A stretch of DNA of 5,488 nucleotides from CAZTWC01 sp964617105 [NCBI: uncultured Myxococcia bacterium]. Lineage in GTDB: Bacteria; CAZTWC01. Both the position numbers and the translations under genes were made by a program. The notes beneath the pieces are model-generated. The model saw only the letters and a list, made by a program, of their open reading frames with translations. It did no database searches and was not told where the DNA came from. Where the stretch lies: positions 1 through 5,488 of the forward strand of contig CAZTWC010000256.1 in assembly GCA_964617105.1 (NCBI GenBank), in the 5' to 3' direction. Shown piece after piece: positions 1-5,488 of this stretch; positions within the stretch are counted from its first letter, which is position 1, and each line of letters opens with the position of its first letter.

Positions 1-660
1 ACCGAAAAAAGCCGCCAACCTGTTAAGACGGTATATATCTACTCTGTATACAACCGGGTATGGCACTGGATTATGGCGGCAGGCATTATTATCCTGATCA
101 TTACCGGTGCGAAAATACGTTATCCCGAAATCGCCATGTTCCTGGACTTCTCTTTGGCGGTCTATATCCACAAGATAGTGGGAGTGGTGGTTGTTCTCAA
201 TGGCTTTTTAGCATTTTTCCATCACCTGGTTACCGACGAAAAATGGCAGTTTATCCCCTCTCCACCGCGGAAATTTATCCAGGAAATTGTTCTGCAGGTT
301 AAATTCTATACCTGGGGTATATTCCAGGGCGAAGATTACCCCTCGCCTAAAACGCCAAAGAACAGACTAAATCCATTGCAAAAAATTGTCTATCTTTCAT
401 TCTTAAATGGTCTCTTGATGCTCCAGGTTATAACCGGCACCTTGATGTTAACCTCAGATTATTGGAGCACAGCGTTCGATACAATTGGGGGGATGACCAT
501 GGTGAACTCTGTTCATGCTTTTCTGACCTGGGCTTTTTTGTGCTTTTTACTCTTACACATCTATATGTCAACCACGGGCCATACTATTTTTTCCAATATC
601 AAGGCCATGATCCTGGGCTGGGAAGAGGTCAAAATCCGTGATTTGGAAAAGGAGGGATAA
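1..660 (+). CDS. Cytochrome b/b6-type membrane subunit (di-heme b-type cytochrome), 5' partial
   Basis: The frame is open to the left edge, so the true start lies upstream; 219 residues are visible. An internal ATG at 73 would cut the protein inside the first helix and remove the WHW histidine, so it is not the start. Visible sequence: a short polar N-terminus, then YNRVWHWIM leading into helix 1 (about residues 20-36), helix 2 (52-72), helix 3 (126-150) and helix 4 (166-190). Candidate heme-ligand histidines are H22, H57, H74/H75, H172 and H186, in the pattern of the Ni-Fe hydrogenase/formate dehydrogenase cytochrome b family (four helices, two b hemes). Family role: passing electrons between the quinone pool and a periplasmic redox partner. 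The next genes are sulfur-anion transporter-like, so a sulfur-compound redox enzyme is the inferred partner; it would lie upstream, unseen. An exact subtype (thiosulfate reductase, formate dehydrogenase or octaheme-reductase associated) cannot be fixed from here. The end TAA is 5 nt before the next gene. Confidence 0.9.
   Translation, partial: TEKSRQPVKTVYIYSVYNRVWHWIMAAGIIILIITGAKIRYPEIAMFLDFSLAVYIHKIVGVVVVLNGFLAFFHHLVTDEKWQFIPSPPRKFIQEIVLQVKFYTWGIFQGEDYPSPKTPKNRLNPLQKIVYLSFLNGLLMLQVITGTLMLTSDYWSTAFDTIGGMTMVNSVHAFLTWAFLCFLLLHIYMSTTGHTIFSNIKAMILGWEEVKIRDLEKEG
649..655 (+). promoter_or_regulatory. Ribosome binding site for the first YeeE/YedE gene
   Basis: AAGGAGG is a near-complete Shine-Dalgarno core, 10 nt before the ATG at 666. 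It lies inside the last codons of the cytochrome b gene, as expected for tightly packed genes in one operon. It fixes the start at 666. Confidence 0.85.
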
Positions 661-665
661 AGAAA

Positions 666-1181
666 ATGGAAAAACCAGAAAATTATCTAAGCCCCTATTT
701 GGCAGGCCTGGTTTTAGGGGTAGTCCTTTTTTTGGCCTTCCTCAGCACGGGAAACGGCCTGGGCGCATCGGGCGGCATGAACCGGGTGCTGGTATTTATT
801 GAGGATAAAATCGTACCCGACCATGTGGACAGGGTCTCTTTTTTGGCCAAGATGGCTGGCGGCGACAAAAATCCCCTGGACAAGTGGACGGTTTTCATGT
901 TGGCGGGCACCCTCCTCGGTGGTTTTATATCAGGACTCTTTCACAAGAGGCTAAAAATTGAAATCAGAAAGGGACCGCAGATCTCCAATTTGACCAGGTT
1001 AATACTCGCCTTTGGCGGTGGGGCTATAATGGGTTATGGAGCCCGGTTTGCCAGGGGCTGCACCTCAGGCCAGGCTCTCAGCGGTGGAGCTGTCCTTTCA
1101 GTTGGCAGTTGGGCTTTTATGTTTTCTGTTTTCATTTCCGCCTATGCCCTGGCCTGGTTTTTACGGAAGATTTGGAATTGA
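666..1181 (+). CDS. YeeE/YedE family sulfur-compound transporter, N-terminal half protein
   Basis: A 171-residue integral membrane protein. Hydrophobic segments lie at about 11-26, 74-92, 110-128 and 143-167. The long loop between the first two carries GLGASGG (31-37) and GGDKNPLDKW (65-74). A GYGARFARGCTSG stretch (123-135) puts a cysteine at C132. This GCTSG-type motif and the loop pattern are hallmarks of the YeeE/YedE (Sulf_transp) family, whose characterised member TsuA takes up thiosulfate using conserved membrane cysteines. TsuA is about 350 residues with two related halves; this protein is half that size, and the next gene supplies a second half, so the two products probably assemble into one transporter. 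The start at 666 is set by the AAGGAGG upstream. TGA at 1179-1181 overlaps the next gene's Shine-Dalgarno sequence, suggesting translational coupling. The substrate (thiosulfate, sulfite or other sulfur species) is inferred from the family. Confidence 0.9.
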   Translation: MEKPENYLSPYLAGLVLGVVLFLAFLSTGNGLGASGGMNRVLVFIEDKIVPDHVDRVSFLAKMAGGDKNPLDKWTVFMLAGTLLGGFISGLFHKRLKIEIRKGPQISNLTRLILAFGGGAIMGYGARFARGCTSGQALSGGAVLSVGSWAFMFSVFISAYALAWFLRKIWN

Positions 1182-1185
1182 GGAG
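1181..1185 (+). promoter_or_regulatory. Ribosome binding site deciding the start of the YeeE-rhodanese gene
   Basis: AGGAG begins on the last base of the preceding stop codon and sits 6 nt before the ATG at 1192. The frame is open further upstream, with an ATG at 1036 deep inside the preceding gene, but that one has no comparable binding site. Residues before 1192 also do not look like the family, so 1192 is the start. Confidence 0.85.
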
Positions 1186-1191
1186 TTATTT

Positions 1192-2427
1192 ATGTTGCCA
1201 TTAACCATGGAAGAAACCCTTGGAAAAACGGGTGCCTATTTAGTATATATGTTTATTGGTGGAGGTCTGGGCGCCTCCCTGGAAATGGCTGGATTTGGCG
1301 ACAGCCGCAAATTGGCTGCCCAATTCTATTTCAAGGATATGACGGTCTTAAAAGTTATGTTCACAGCCATTATTTTTGCCATGCTTTTAATCTTTATCTC
1401 TTACCGCCTCGGTTTTCTAGATTATAATGTTATCTGGGTCAATCCCACCTACCTTTTTCCCGGAATTGTAGGCGGGCTGATAATGGGAGTGGGTTTTATC
1501 GTCGGCGGTTTTTGCCCGGGCACTTCCCTGGTGGCAACGGCAACACTCAAACTGGACGGTTTGTTTTTCTTTCTTGGCTGTTTGTTTGGTATTTTTGTCT
1601 TTGGCGAAACCATCAGTTCTTTCGGCGAATTCTGGCATTCCAGTTTTCTGGGGCGTTTCACTCTTCCCCAATGGCTGGGTCTTGACACCGGAACGGTTGT
1701 CTTTTTGGTAGTTTTAATGGCTTTGGGCATGTTTTTCGGGGCAGAATACCTGGAAAAAATCTTTGGAGATCAAAATGCTTGCCAGTTCATTGGAGTTGGC
1801 TGCCTAAAACCCCTTTCCGCCCTGACAATTGTACTGGCAATTATGGTGATGGTCATTGGAGAGCCTACTGCCCTGGACAAGTGGGAGTGGGTAAAAGAAC
1901 AAAAACAGGAGACATTGAAAAAGAGGGCGGTTTATATCCACCCTGCCGAATTGATGGCCTTGCAAAACGACTACCAAATCCATCTAATGGTATTGGATAT
2001 GCGCAAGGAAGCTGATTATAATATTTTCCATATCATCGATTCTAAACGGGTCACTTTTGATAAACTCGATAATTTCTCCTATGTCGCTGAACTTCTCAAC
2101 CAGCCCAAGAACACCATATTCGTGCTGGTGGCCAATGATGAAGATTTGAGCACCTTAGGTTGGAAAATGCTGGTGGCCCAAAACCTGCCCAATGCCTATA
2201 TTCTCGAAGGAGGCATAAATTATTGGCTCGACCTCTTTTTAAAGGGCAAAACCGGCGCCTATGTCCCTGCAAAAGAAAAAATCGGACAAATGAGGCACTC
2301 CTTTGACCAGGTGGTGGGAGACAGCATTCCAGCAGCCAAACCAGATCATGAACATTTTTCGAAAATATCGTTCACCAAAAAAGTCAAACTGGAGCAGCAA
2401 CGGGTGTTTTCAGGGGGATGTGGGTGA
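1192..2427 (+). CDS. YeeE/YedE family transporter half fused to a cysteine-less rhodanese-like domain
   Basis: Start ATG 1192 gives 411 residues. The membrane part (about 13-223) has hydrophobic segments near 13-32, 51-70, 87-106, 122-140, 166-185 and 207-223. It carries GGGLGASLEMAGFGDSRK (23-40) and the cysteine motif GGFCPGTSL (105-113, C108), matching the second YeeE/YedE half. A charged linker (about 229-245) leads to a rhodanese-like domain at about 245-352, recognisable from VLDMRKEADYNIFHII (267-282, where DVR-type and GHI-type motifs normally lie) and AYILEGGINYWLDL (335-348). The usual catalytic-loop cysteine is absent: VLVANDEDLSTLGW (311-324) occupies that place. A polar tail follows and ends in SGGCG, with C410 the only cysteine after residue 204. 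Likely role: sulfur transport together with the preceding gene, with the soluble part handing on sulfur or acting as a docking domain, comparable to the TsuA-TsuB pairing. The side of the membrane carrying the rhodanese part is unsure. The 3' end overlaps the opposite gene by 44 bp. Confidence 0.88.
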   Translation: MLPLTMEETLGKTGAYLVYMFIGGGLGASLEMAGFGDSRKLAAQFYFKDMTVLKVMFTAIIFAMLLIFISYRLGFLDYNVIWVNPTYLFPGIVGGLIMGVGFIVGGFCPGTSLVATATLKLDGLFFFLGCLFGIFVFGETISSFGEFWHSSFLGRFTLPQWLGLDTGTVVFLVVLMALGMFFGAEYLEKIFGDQNACQFIGVGCLKPLSALTIVLAIMVMVIGEPTALDKWEWVKEQKQETLKKRAVYIHPAELMALQNDYQIHLMVLDMRKEADYNIFHIIDSKRVTFDKLDNFSYVAELLNQPKNTIFVLVANDEDLSTLGWKMLVAQNLPNAYILEGGINYWLDLFLKGKTGAYVPAKEKIGQMRHSFDQVVGDSIPAAKPDHEHFSKISFTKKVKLEQQRVFSGGCG

Positions 2428-3760
2428 CCAGTTTTCCTTCTGACACATAATAGGTCTGCCCCTCCTCCAGGTTAGCCTGGTCTGAGGAGATGGTGGTCAG
2501 GAGCCGTCCCGGTTCATCGATTATGGTGCAAAAATTGGGGATGGCCCGTCCAGGAGCTACAGTCACCCGGGCTCCCAGTTTCACTCCATGGCCCAGGCAA
2601 CAGCCCATATAAGGCGTGCCAATACTAACCGGGCTGCCCTGGTGCATCACTTTTACATTGCCTTGAAAAACTGCATCAGCCAAAGCAGCGGTGGAGGTCA
2701 AAAACACTTTTCGCCCCAGCAGGCTCAACTGCACCTTGTGATTAGATAGAGTTGAGTCGGGATAGCAGACACAGTTGACCATGCACAGGTTCTTCAGAGC
2801 AAGACAATTGGGGGCCAGCACCGAGTTGTGGATTTTGGCATTATCGCCAATTCGGCAGCCATCGCCAATAAAAGAACCTTTAATCATAGCGCCGGCGCCA
2901 ATAGTGACATTATCCCCTATCATAGAGGTTTCCAAATAGGCCGTGGGATGGATATCGCATCTCTTCCCAAATACCTTCAAAGACGCTCTCAGTTTATGCC
3001 GCTTTTTCAGGGGCATTTTTATTAGCATCCCCATAGTCCAAAGCCGATTTTTTCGGCAATATTCTCCCCACTCCATCACTGCAGCCAACTGGTTTAGGCG
3101 AAAAATATGCAGCCAATGTTGGATATGCATGCAAAAGGAGGCCGATATACTGAAAGTTTTTCCCCGGTATTCGGAATCACCACCGACCCCCTGAAACAGA
3201 GCTGGAGCCAGGTCAAAATAGCGGATATCCACTTTGGACCGCTCACAGATCTGCATCAAGTTGTAGCGCACTTTATCAAGGCCTGAGGTATCGATTTGGG
3301 CTAAAGAACAGTTTTTTAGAAAAAAGAGGTCATAACTCACCTGTCCCGGAATACTGCGGTCAACTTCTTGTAATGGCAAGGAAAAGTCGATCATAGTATT
3401 GGAGGTGCCGAGTATATTGGCGGGGTTATTGTCAAAACCTTCCGCCAGGCTCTTAGAGTTCTGATAACTGTGCTTAAGGGTAAGCATTTGCGATTTTTCA
3501 GCGTTTTTTAGGCCGCCCAAAAACTTCTTTAATAACTTCTTTGAACAAAACACCCAGTCAAAGATCAGCAAGCAGCCTTTTTGCAAGTCTGCATCAGCCA
3601 CCTGAGAGATATGATGGATAGAGATAACCTCGCCCCCCACCAATTCTGACAACACTTTTTGCATGTAACTCCCCATGGTCTGATGAACATAGAGAGATTC
3701 AGCCACTGAATCGCCAAAAGGCGCAATAGCAGTGCCGGTTTTAAGTATATAAACGTTCAT
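2384..3760 (-). CDS. Left-handed beta-helix (hexapeptide repeat) protein with unassigned N-terminal half; possible sugar-nucleotidyl/acyl-transferase-like
   Basis: Start taken as ATG at 3760, giving 458 residues. It is 1 nt after the stop of the upstream gene, with AAGGA 9 nt before it. A TTG three codons earlier would abut that site and is unlikely. Residues 267-420 contain hexapeptide-type repeats: HPTAYLETSMIGDNVTIGAG (271-290), GSFIGDGCRIGDNAKIHNSV (295-314) and later GHGVKLGARVTVAPG (390-404). This is the left-handed beta-helix fold used by acyltransferases and GlmU-like nucleotidyltransferases. The N-terminal half has no clear catalytic motif. It begins MNVYILKTGTAIAPFGDSV, where a nucleotidyltransferase would have a GxGTRL-type loop, and contains LLIFDWVFCSKKLLKKFL (64-81). 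It may be a degenerate nucleotidyltransferase-like domain; this is inference. A basic, aromatic stretch (about 211-262) links the halves and could be membrane-associated. No signal peptide is seen, so it is probably cytoplasmic. Co-transcription with a glycosyltransferase suggests glycan precursor modification. The gene is rich in cysteine (for example C326, C330, C332, C387, C388). Confidence 0.75.
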   Translation of the reverse strand: MNVYILKTGTAIAPFGDSVAESLYVHQTMGSYMQKVLSELVGGEVISIHHISQVADADLQKGCLLIFDWVFCSKKLLKKFLGGLKNAEKSQMLTLKHSYQNSKSLAEGFDNNPANILGTSNTMIDFSLPLQEVDRSIPGQVSYDLFFLKNCSLAQIDTSGLDKVRYNLMQICERSKVDIRYFDLAPALFQGVGGDSEYRGKTFSISASFCMHIQHWLHIFRLNQLAAVMEWGEYCRKNRLWTMGMLIKMPLKKRHKLRASLKVFGKRCDIHPTAYLETSMIGDNVTIGAGAMIKGSFIGDGCRIGDNAKIHNSVLAPNCLALKNLCMVNCVCYPDSTLSNHKVQLSLLGRKVFLTSTAALADAVFQGNVKVMHQGSPVSIGTPYMGCCLGHGVKLGARVTVAPGRAIPNFCTIIDEPGRLLTTISSDQANLEEGQTYYVSEGKLVTHIPLKTPVAAPV

Positions 3761-3761
3761 T

Positions 3762-5438
3762 TTACCCAATCCTTACCAACCCATGCTTCAAGGCCCAGGT
3801 CAGATGAAAAGATATCTTGGCCCGGGGCACAACTCCGTTTTTACCAACCCGTTCTACCAGTTGCCCCAGAGTGACCGTCCTCCGGCAGTAAAAAATTATC
3901 TGCCGCAGCAATTCCAGGTCTATGTGTTCTTCCAGGTCGCCCAGCACCCAGGGTTTACGGCGGTTTTTCAAAAAATCGCCGCCAAACGAAGTCTGGGTAA
4001 ATCGATCCTGGTCCGCCAATTCTCTGGTGGGATAGTGAGAAAAGAGGTGAGGATAGTGGTAATAATAGGGAGAAATAGGCGCCCCAGCGTCAATCTCCGG
4101 CCGCTGGTAGTTTGCCGCCTCACTTTTAAGCCTCTGCCACAATTCAAAATACTGCTCAATTACTCTGGGCCAGGCATATTTCTGCTCTACCCTATCCCGC
4201 CCCTGCTGGCCCATATCCTGGCGCAACTGGGTGTTGAGAATAAGTGTTTTCAGCCTCTGTTGGAAAACCTCCAAATCCAAAGCAGTATTTTGGGCAAACA
4301 GCAGGTGAAGGTAGTTTTCTCCGCGATAATAGATGGATTCTGAGTGATCGCAATCAGAAGCAGTCCAAAAGGTGGGAATTAAAAAACCGTTTACCCCCTC
4401 CTTGACCGTATCCTTGTACCCGTTAAAATCTGAGGCCACCACCGGCAATCCCGAAGCCATGGCTTCGATTACCGTCAAGCCAAAAGTCTCCTGCAAATTA
4501 TCAGAAGGCGAAACAAATATATCGGCCGCCCGATAGATATCCGGTTTTTTCTCCTCCTCAAAATCAATCAAAAATTTGATATTGTTCTCCACCGAAAACC
4601 GGGCAGCATACTTTTTTATAGCGTCTGGATATTGGCGGTGCTGCACAGAACCAGCCAACAGGAGGGTGAAATCAATTTTATCGCCCAAATCCTTTTTCAA
4701 TTGGGCCAACAGGCAGACCAGAGGAAAAATATCCATCTTAGTATAATAGGTGAATCGGGAAAGGCTCAAAATGATGATTCCATCTTTAGACAAACCCAAA
4801 TTCTGCCGCGCCTTTTGACGGTCTCCGGGGCAAAATCTATCCTGATCCACTCCCAGAGGGATACGGTTCAATTGACCTTGAAAAGAGAAATTACCGCCCG
4901 AATGCTCTGCCAGTTGTTCTGAGTATAGTTTGAATATTTTATCCACAAAAGATACCGCGGCATTGCTAGTACACACCACACTGTCAAAAGGTCTTGGACC
5001 ACCGCAGATAAGTTTTAACAGCGGACCGGGCAGCCAGTTACTCAGAGTATGAGTTACGGCGGTAATGGGAAACATATGGGCAGCGTACCGGTTACGCATA
5101 AAGGTAAGGTCTGCATAATCGGTATATATATCACTTAGATGCATAACACTGTAGTCTACCTCTGCCATAGCCTTGGCAAACTGGGAAGTGGGCACCAGTT
5201 TAATCCTTTTTTTCAACTGCTGATCTTGAAAAATATCCTGGTAAACATCAGAGAATTTCTGCATCTCTTTCAGGTTGGCTAAAAAGAAATGATACTCATC
5301 AATAGGAGCATATTTCAGCATAGCCCGCATAAATTCACTATTAGCCACAAACCTTCCCACTATCAGGCTCTTATTTTTATCCTCTCCATACTGATGAAAA
5401 GTCTCTTTACCGGCAAATATAAACGGCTTTTTTTCCAT
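3762..5438 (-). CDS. Glycosyltransferase family 4-type (GT-B fold) with C-terminal winged-helix-like extension
   Basis: 558 residues, start ATG 5438 with TAAGGA 6 nt upstream. The core is a retaining GT-B glycosyltransferase. The N-terminal acceptor domain covers about 1-185. The linker motif RIPLGVD is at 192-198. The donor domain begins with IILSLSRFTYYTKMD (222-236, with R228 and K234 in the places of the usual R and K that contact the donor phosphates). The EX7E signature is E317 to E325 in ETFGLTVIE, followed by AMASGLPVVASDFNGYKD (326-343). The family moves a sugar from a nucleotide sugar to a glycan, lipid or protein. The catalytic part ends near 440. A further 118 residues follow: a tyrosine/histidine-rich linker (PYYYHYPHLFSHYP, 457-470) and a segment of about 500-558 that reads like a winged helix-turn-helix. 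The 558 residues exceed the usual 350-420 for GT4 enzymes. No signal peptide or membrane helix is obvious, so it is probably cytoplasmic. Donor and acceptor are unknown. It is the first visible gene of a two-gene unit. Confidence 0.88.
   Translation of the reverse strand: MEKKPFIFAGKETFHQYGEDKNKSLIVGRFVANSEFMRAMLKYAPIDEYHFFLANLKEMQKFSDVYQDIFQDQQLKKRIKLVPTSQFAKAMAEVDYSVMHLSDIYTDYADLTFMRNRYAAHMFPITAVTHTLSNWLPGPLLKLICGGPRPFDSVVCTSNAAVSFVDKIFKLYSEQLAEHSGGNFSFQGQLNRIPLGVDQDRFCPGDRQKARQNLGLSKDGIIILSLSRFTYYTKMDIFPLVCLLAQLKKDLGDKIDFTLLLAGSVQHRQYPDAIKKYAARFSVENNIKFLIDFEEEKKPDIYRAADIFVSPSDNLQETFGLTVIEAMASGLPVVASDFNGYKDTVKEGVNGFLIPTFWTASDCDHSESIYYRGENYLHLLFAQNTALDLEVFQQRLKTLILNTQLRQDMGQQGRDRVEQKYAWPRVIEQYFELWQRLKSEAANYQRPEIDAGAPISPYYYHYPHLFSHYPTRELADQDRFTQTSFGGDFLKNRRKPWVLGDLEEHIDLELLRQIIFYCRRTVTLGQLVERVGKNGVVPRAKISFHLTWALKHGLVRIG
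3770..3774 (-). promoter_or_regulatory. Ribosome binding site deciding the start of the beta-helix gene
   Basis: AAGGA on the minus strand lies in the final codons of the glycosyltransferase gene, 9 nt before the ATG at 3760. It supports that ATG over the in-frame TTG at 3769, which would directly touch the site. The stop TAA and this ATG are separated by a single A, so re-initiation or coupling is likely. Confidence 0.7.
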
Positions 5439-5444
5439 CTTTTA

Positions 5445-5464
5445 TCCTTAGGGCTCCCTAAAAA
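5445..5464 (-). promoter_or_regulatory. Near-palindrome able to sequester the glycosyltransferase ribosome binding site
   Basis: On the minus strand TTAGGG-AG-CCCTAA (5461-5448) is a 14-base near-palindrome. In RNA it can form an 8-pair stem (5457-5464 with 5452-5445, two G-U pairs) closed by a GAGC loop. The 3' arm contains the Shine-Dalgarno AAGGA (5449-5445) of the gene starting at 5438. It could be a weak translational switch or a protein-binding operator. The stem is AU-rich, so stability is modest and chance remains possible. Confidence 0.35.
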
Positions 5465-5488
5465 ATAACTTCATAGTAGCGTACTGCA

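Noticed and set aside
73-75. ATG at 73 as start of the cytochrome b gene
   Set aside because: The frame stays open and family-like upstream (NRVWHWIM), and this start would remove a heme-ligand histidine, so the gene begins outside the window.
1036-1191. N-terminal extension of the YeeE-rhodanese frame back to an ATG at 1036
   Set aside because: It would overlap the preceding gene by 146 bases and lacks a good ribosome binding site, and its residues look like an out-of-frame reading of the YeeE gene. The ATG at 1192 has AGGAG at ideal spacing.
2400-2540. Terminator after the plus-strand operon
   Set aside because: I looked for a GC-rich hairpin followed by a T tract beyond the stop at 2427 and saw none; the sequence is coding for the opposite gene.
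3761-3769. TTG start for the beta-helix gene
   Set aside because: The Shine-Dalgarno AAGGA directly touches this TTG, leaving no spacing; the ATG at 3760 has 9 nt.
3783-4343. 186-codon plus-strand open frame opposite the glycosyltransferase, and other long antisense frames
   Set aside because: They lie wholly inside well-supported genes on the other strand, have no family-like motifs, and their composition looks like a mirror of the real frame.
5446-5466. Intrinsic terminator at the TTAGGG/CCCTAA palindrome
   Set aside because: The stem is followed by A residues on the plus strand and preceded, not followed, by T residues on the minus strand, so neither direction gives the hairpin-then-T pattern.
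5448-5487. End of another minus-strand gene at the right edge
   Set aside because: All three minus frames are open to the edge. One reads AVRYYEVIF then TAG (5460-5458), another QYATMKLFFREP then TAA (5450-5448). Nine to twelve codons cannot tell a real tail from chance, so it is not called.

Overview
The window is a fully packed piece of bacterial chromosome. It holds two transcription units that converge and overlap at their 3' ends near position 2400. No stretch over 300 bases lacks a gene, and I saw no RNA genes, insertion sequences or CRISPR arrays. The GC content looks moderate. The gene set (b-type cytochrome of the anaerobic respiratory type, YeeE/YedE sulfur-compound transporters, rhodanese-like domain) suggests an anaerobic or facultative sulfur-metabolising bacterium. 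Desulfobacterota (former Deltaproteobacteria) is my best guess, from recollection of similar gene clusters, not from any marker gene.

Plus strand, 1-2427, sulfur/redox operon. A membrane cytochrome b (5' end outside the window) is followed after 5 nt by a short YeeE/YedE half-transporter. Ten nt later comes a second YeeE/YedE half fused to a rhodanese-like domain. Each downstream gene has its own strong Shine-Dalgarno sequence. The likely joint role is moving thiosulfate or a related sulfur anion across or at the membrane and exchanging electrons with the quinone pool. A partner redox enzyme, possibly a multiheme cytochrome c, would be expected just upstream. The most striking detail is in the third protein. 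Its rhodanese domain has no catalytic cysteine, and the only cysteine after the membrane part is the penultimate residue in a terminal SGGCG, which resembles the sulfur-carrying swinging arm of SoxY.

Minus strand, 5438-2384, glycan operon. A GT4-type glycosyltransferase with an unusual C-terminal extension is followed after one nucleotide by a protein with an unassigned N-terminal half and a left-handed beta-helix (hexapeptide repeat) C-terminal half. The pair looks like part of a polysaccharide or glycoconjugate pathway. The glycosyltransferase start is preceded by a near-palindrome whose 3' arm contains the ribosome binding site.

The last 44 bases of the two units overlap on opposite strands, so both coding ends share DNA and no terminator is visible between them. 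The 50 bases at the right edge (5439-5488) hold the leader of the glycosyltransferase gene, and the DNA may also include the very end of another minus-strand gene.
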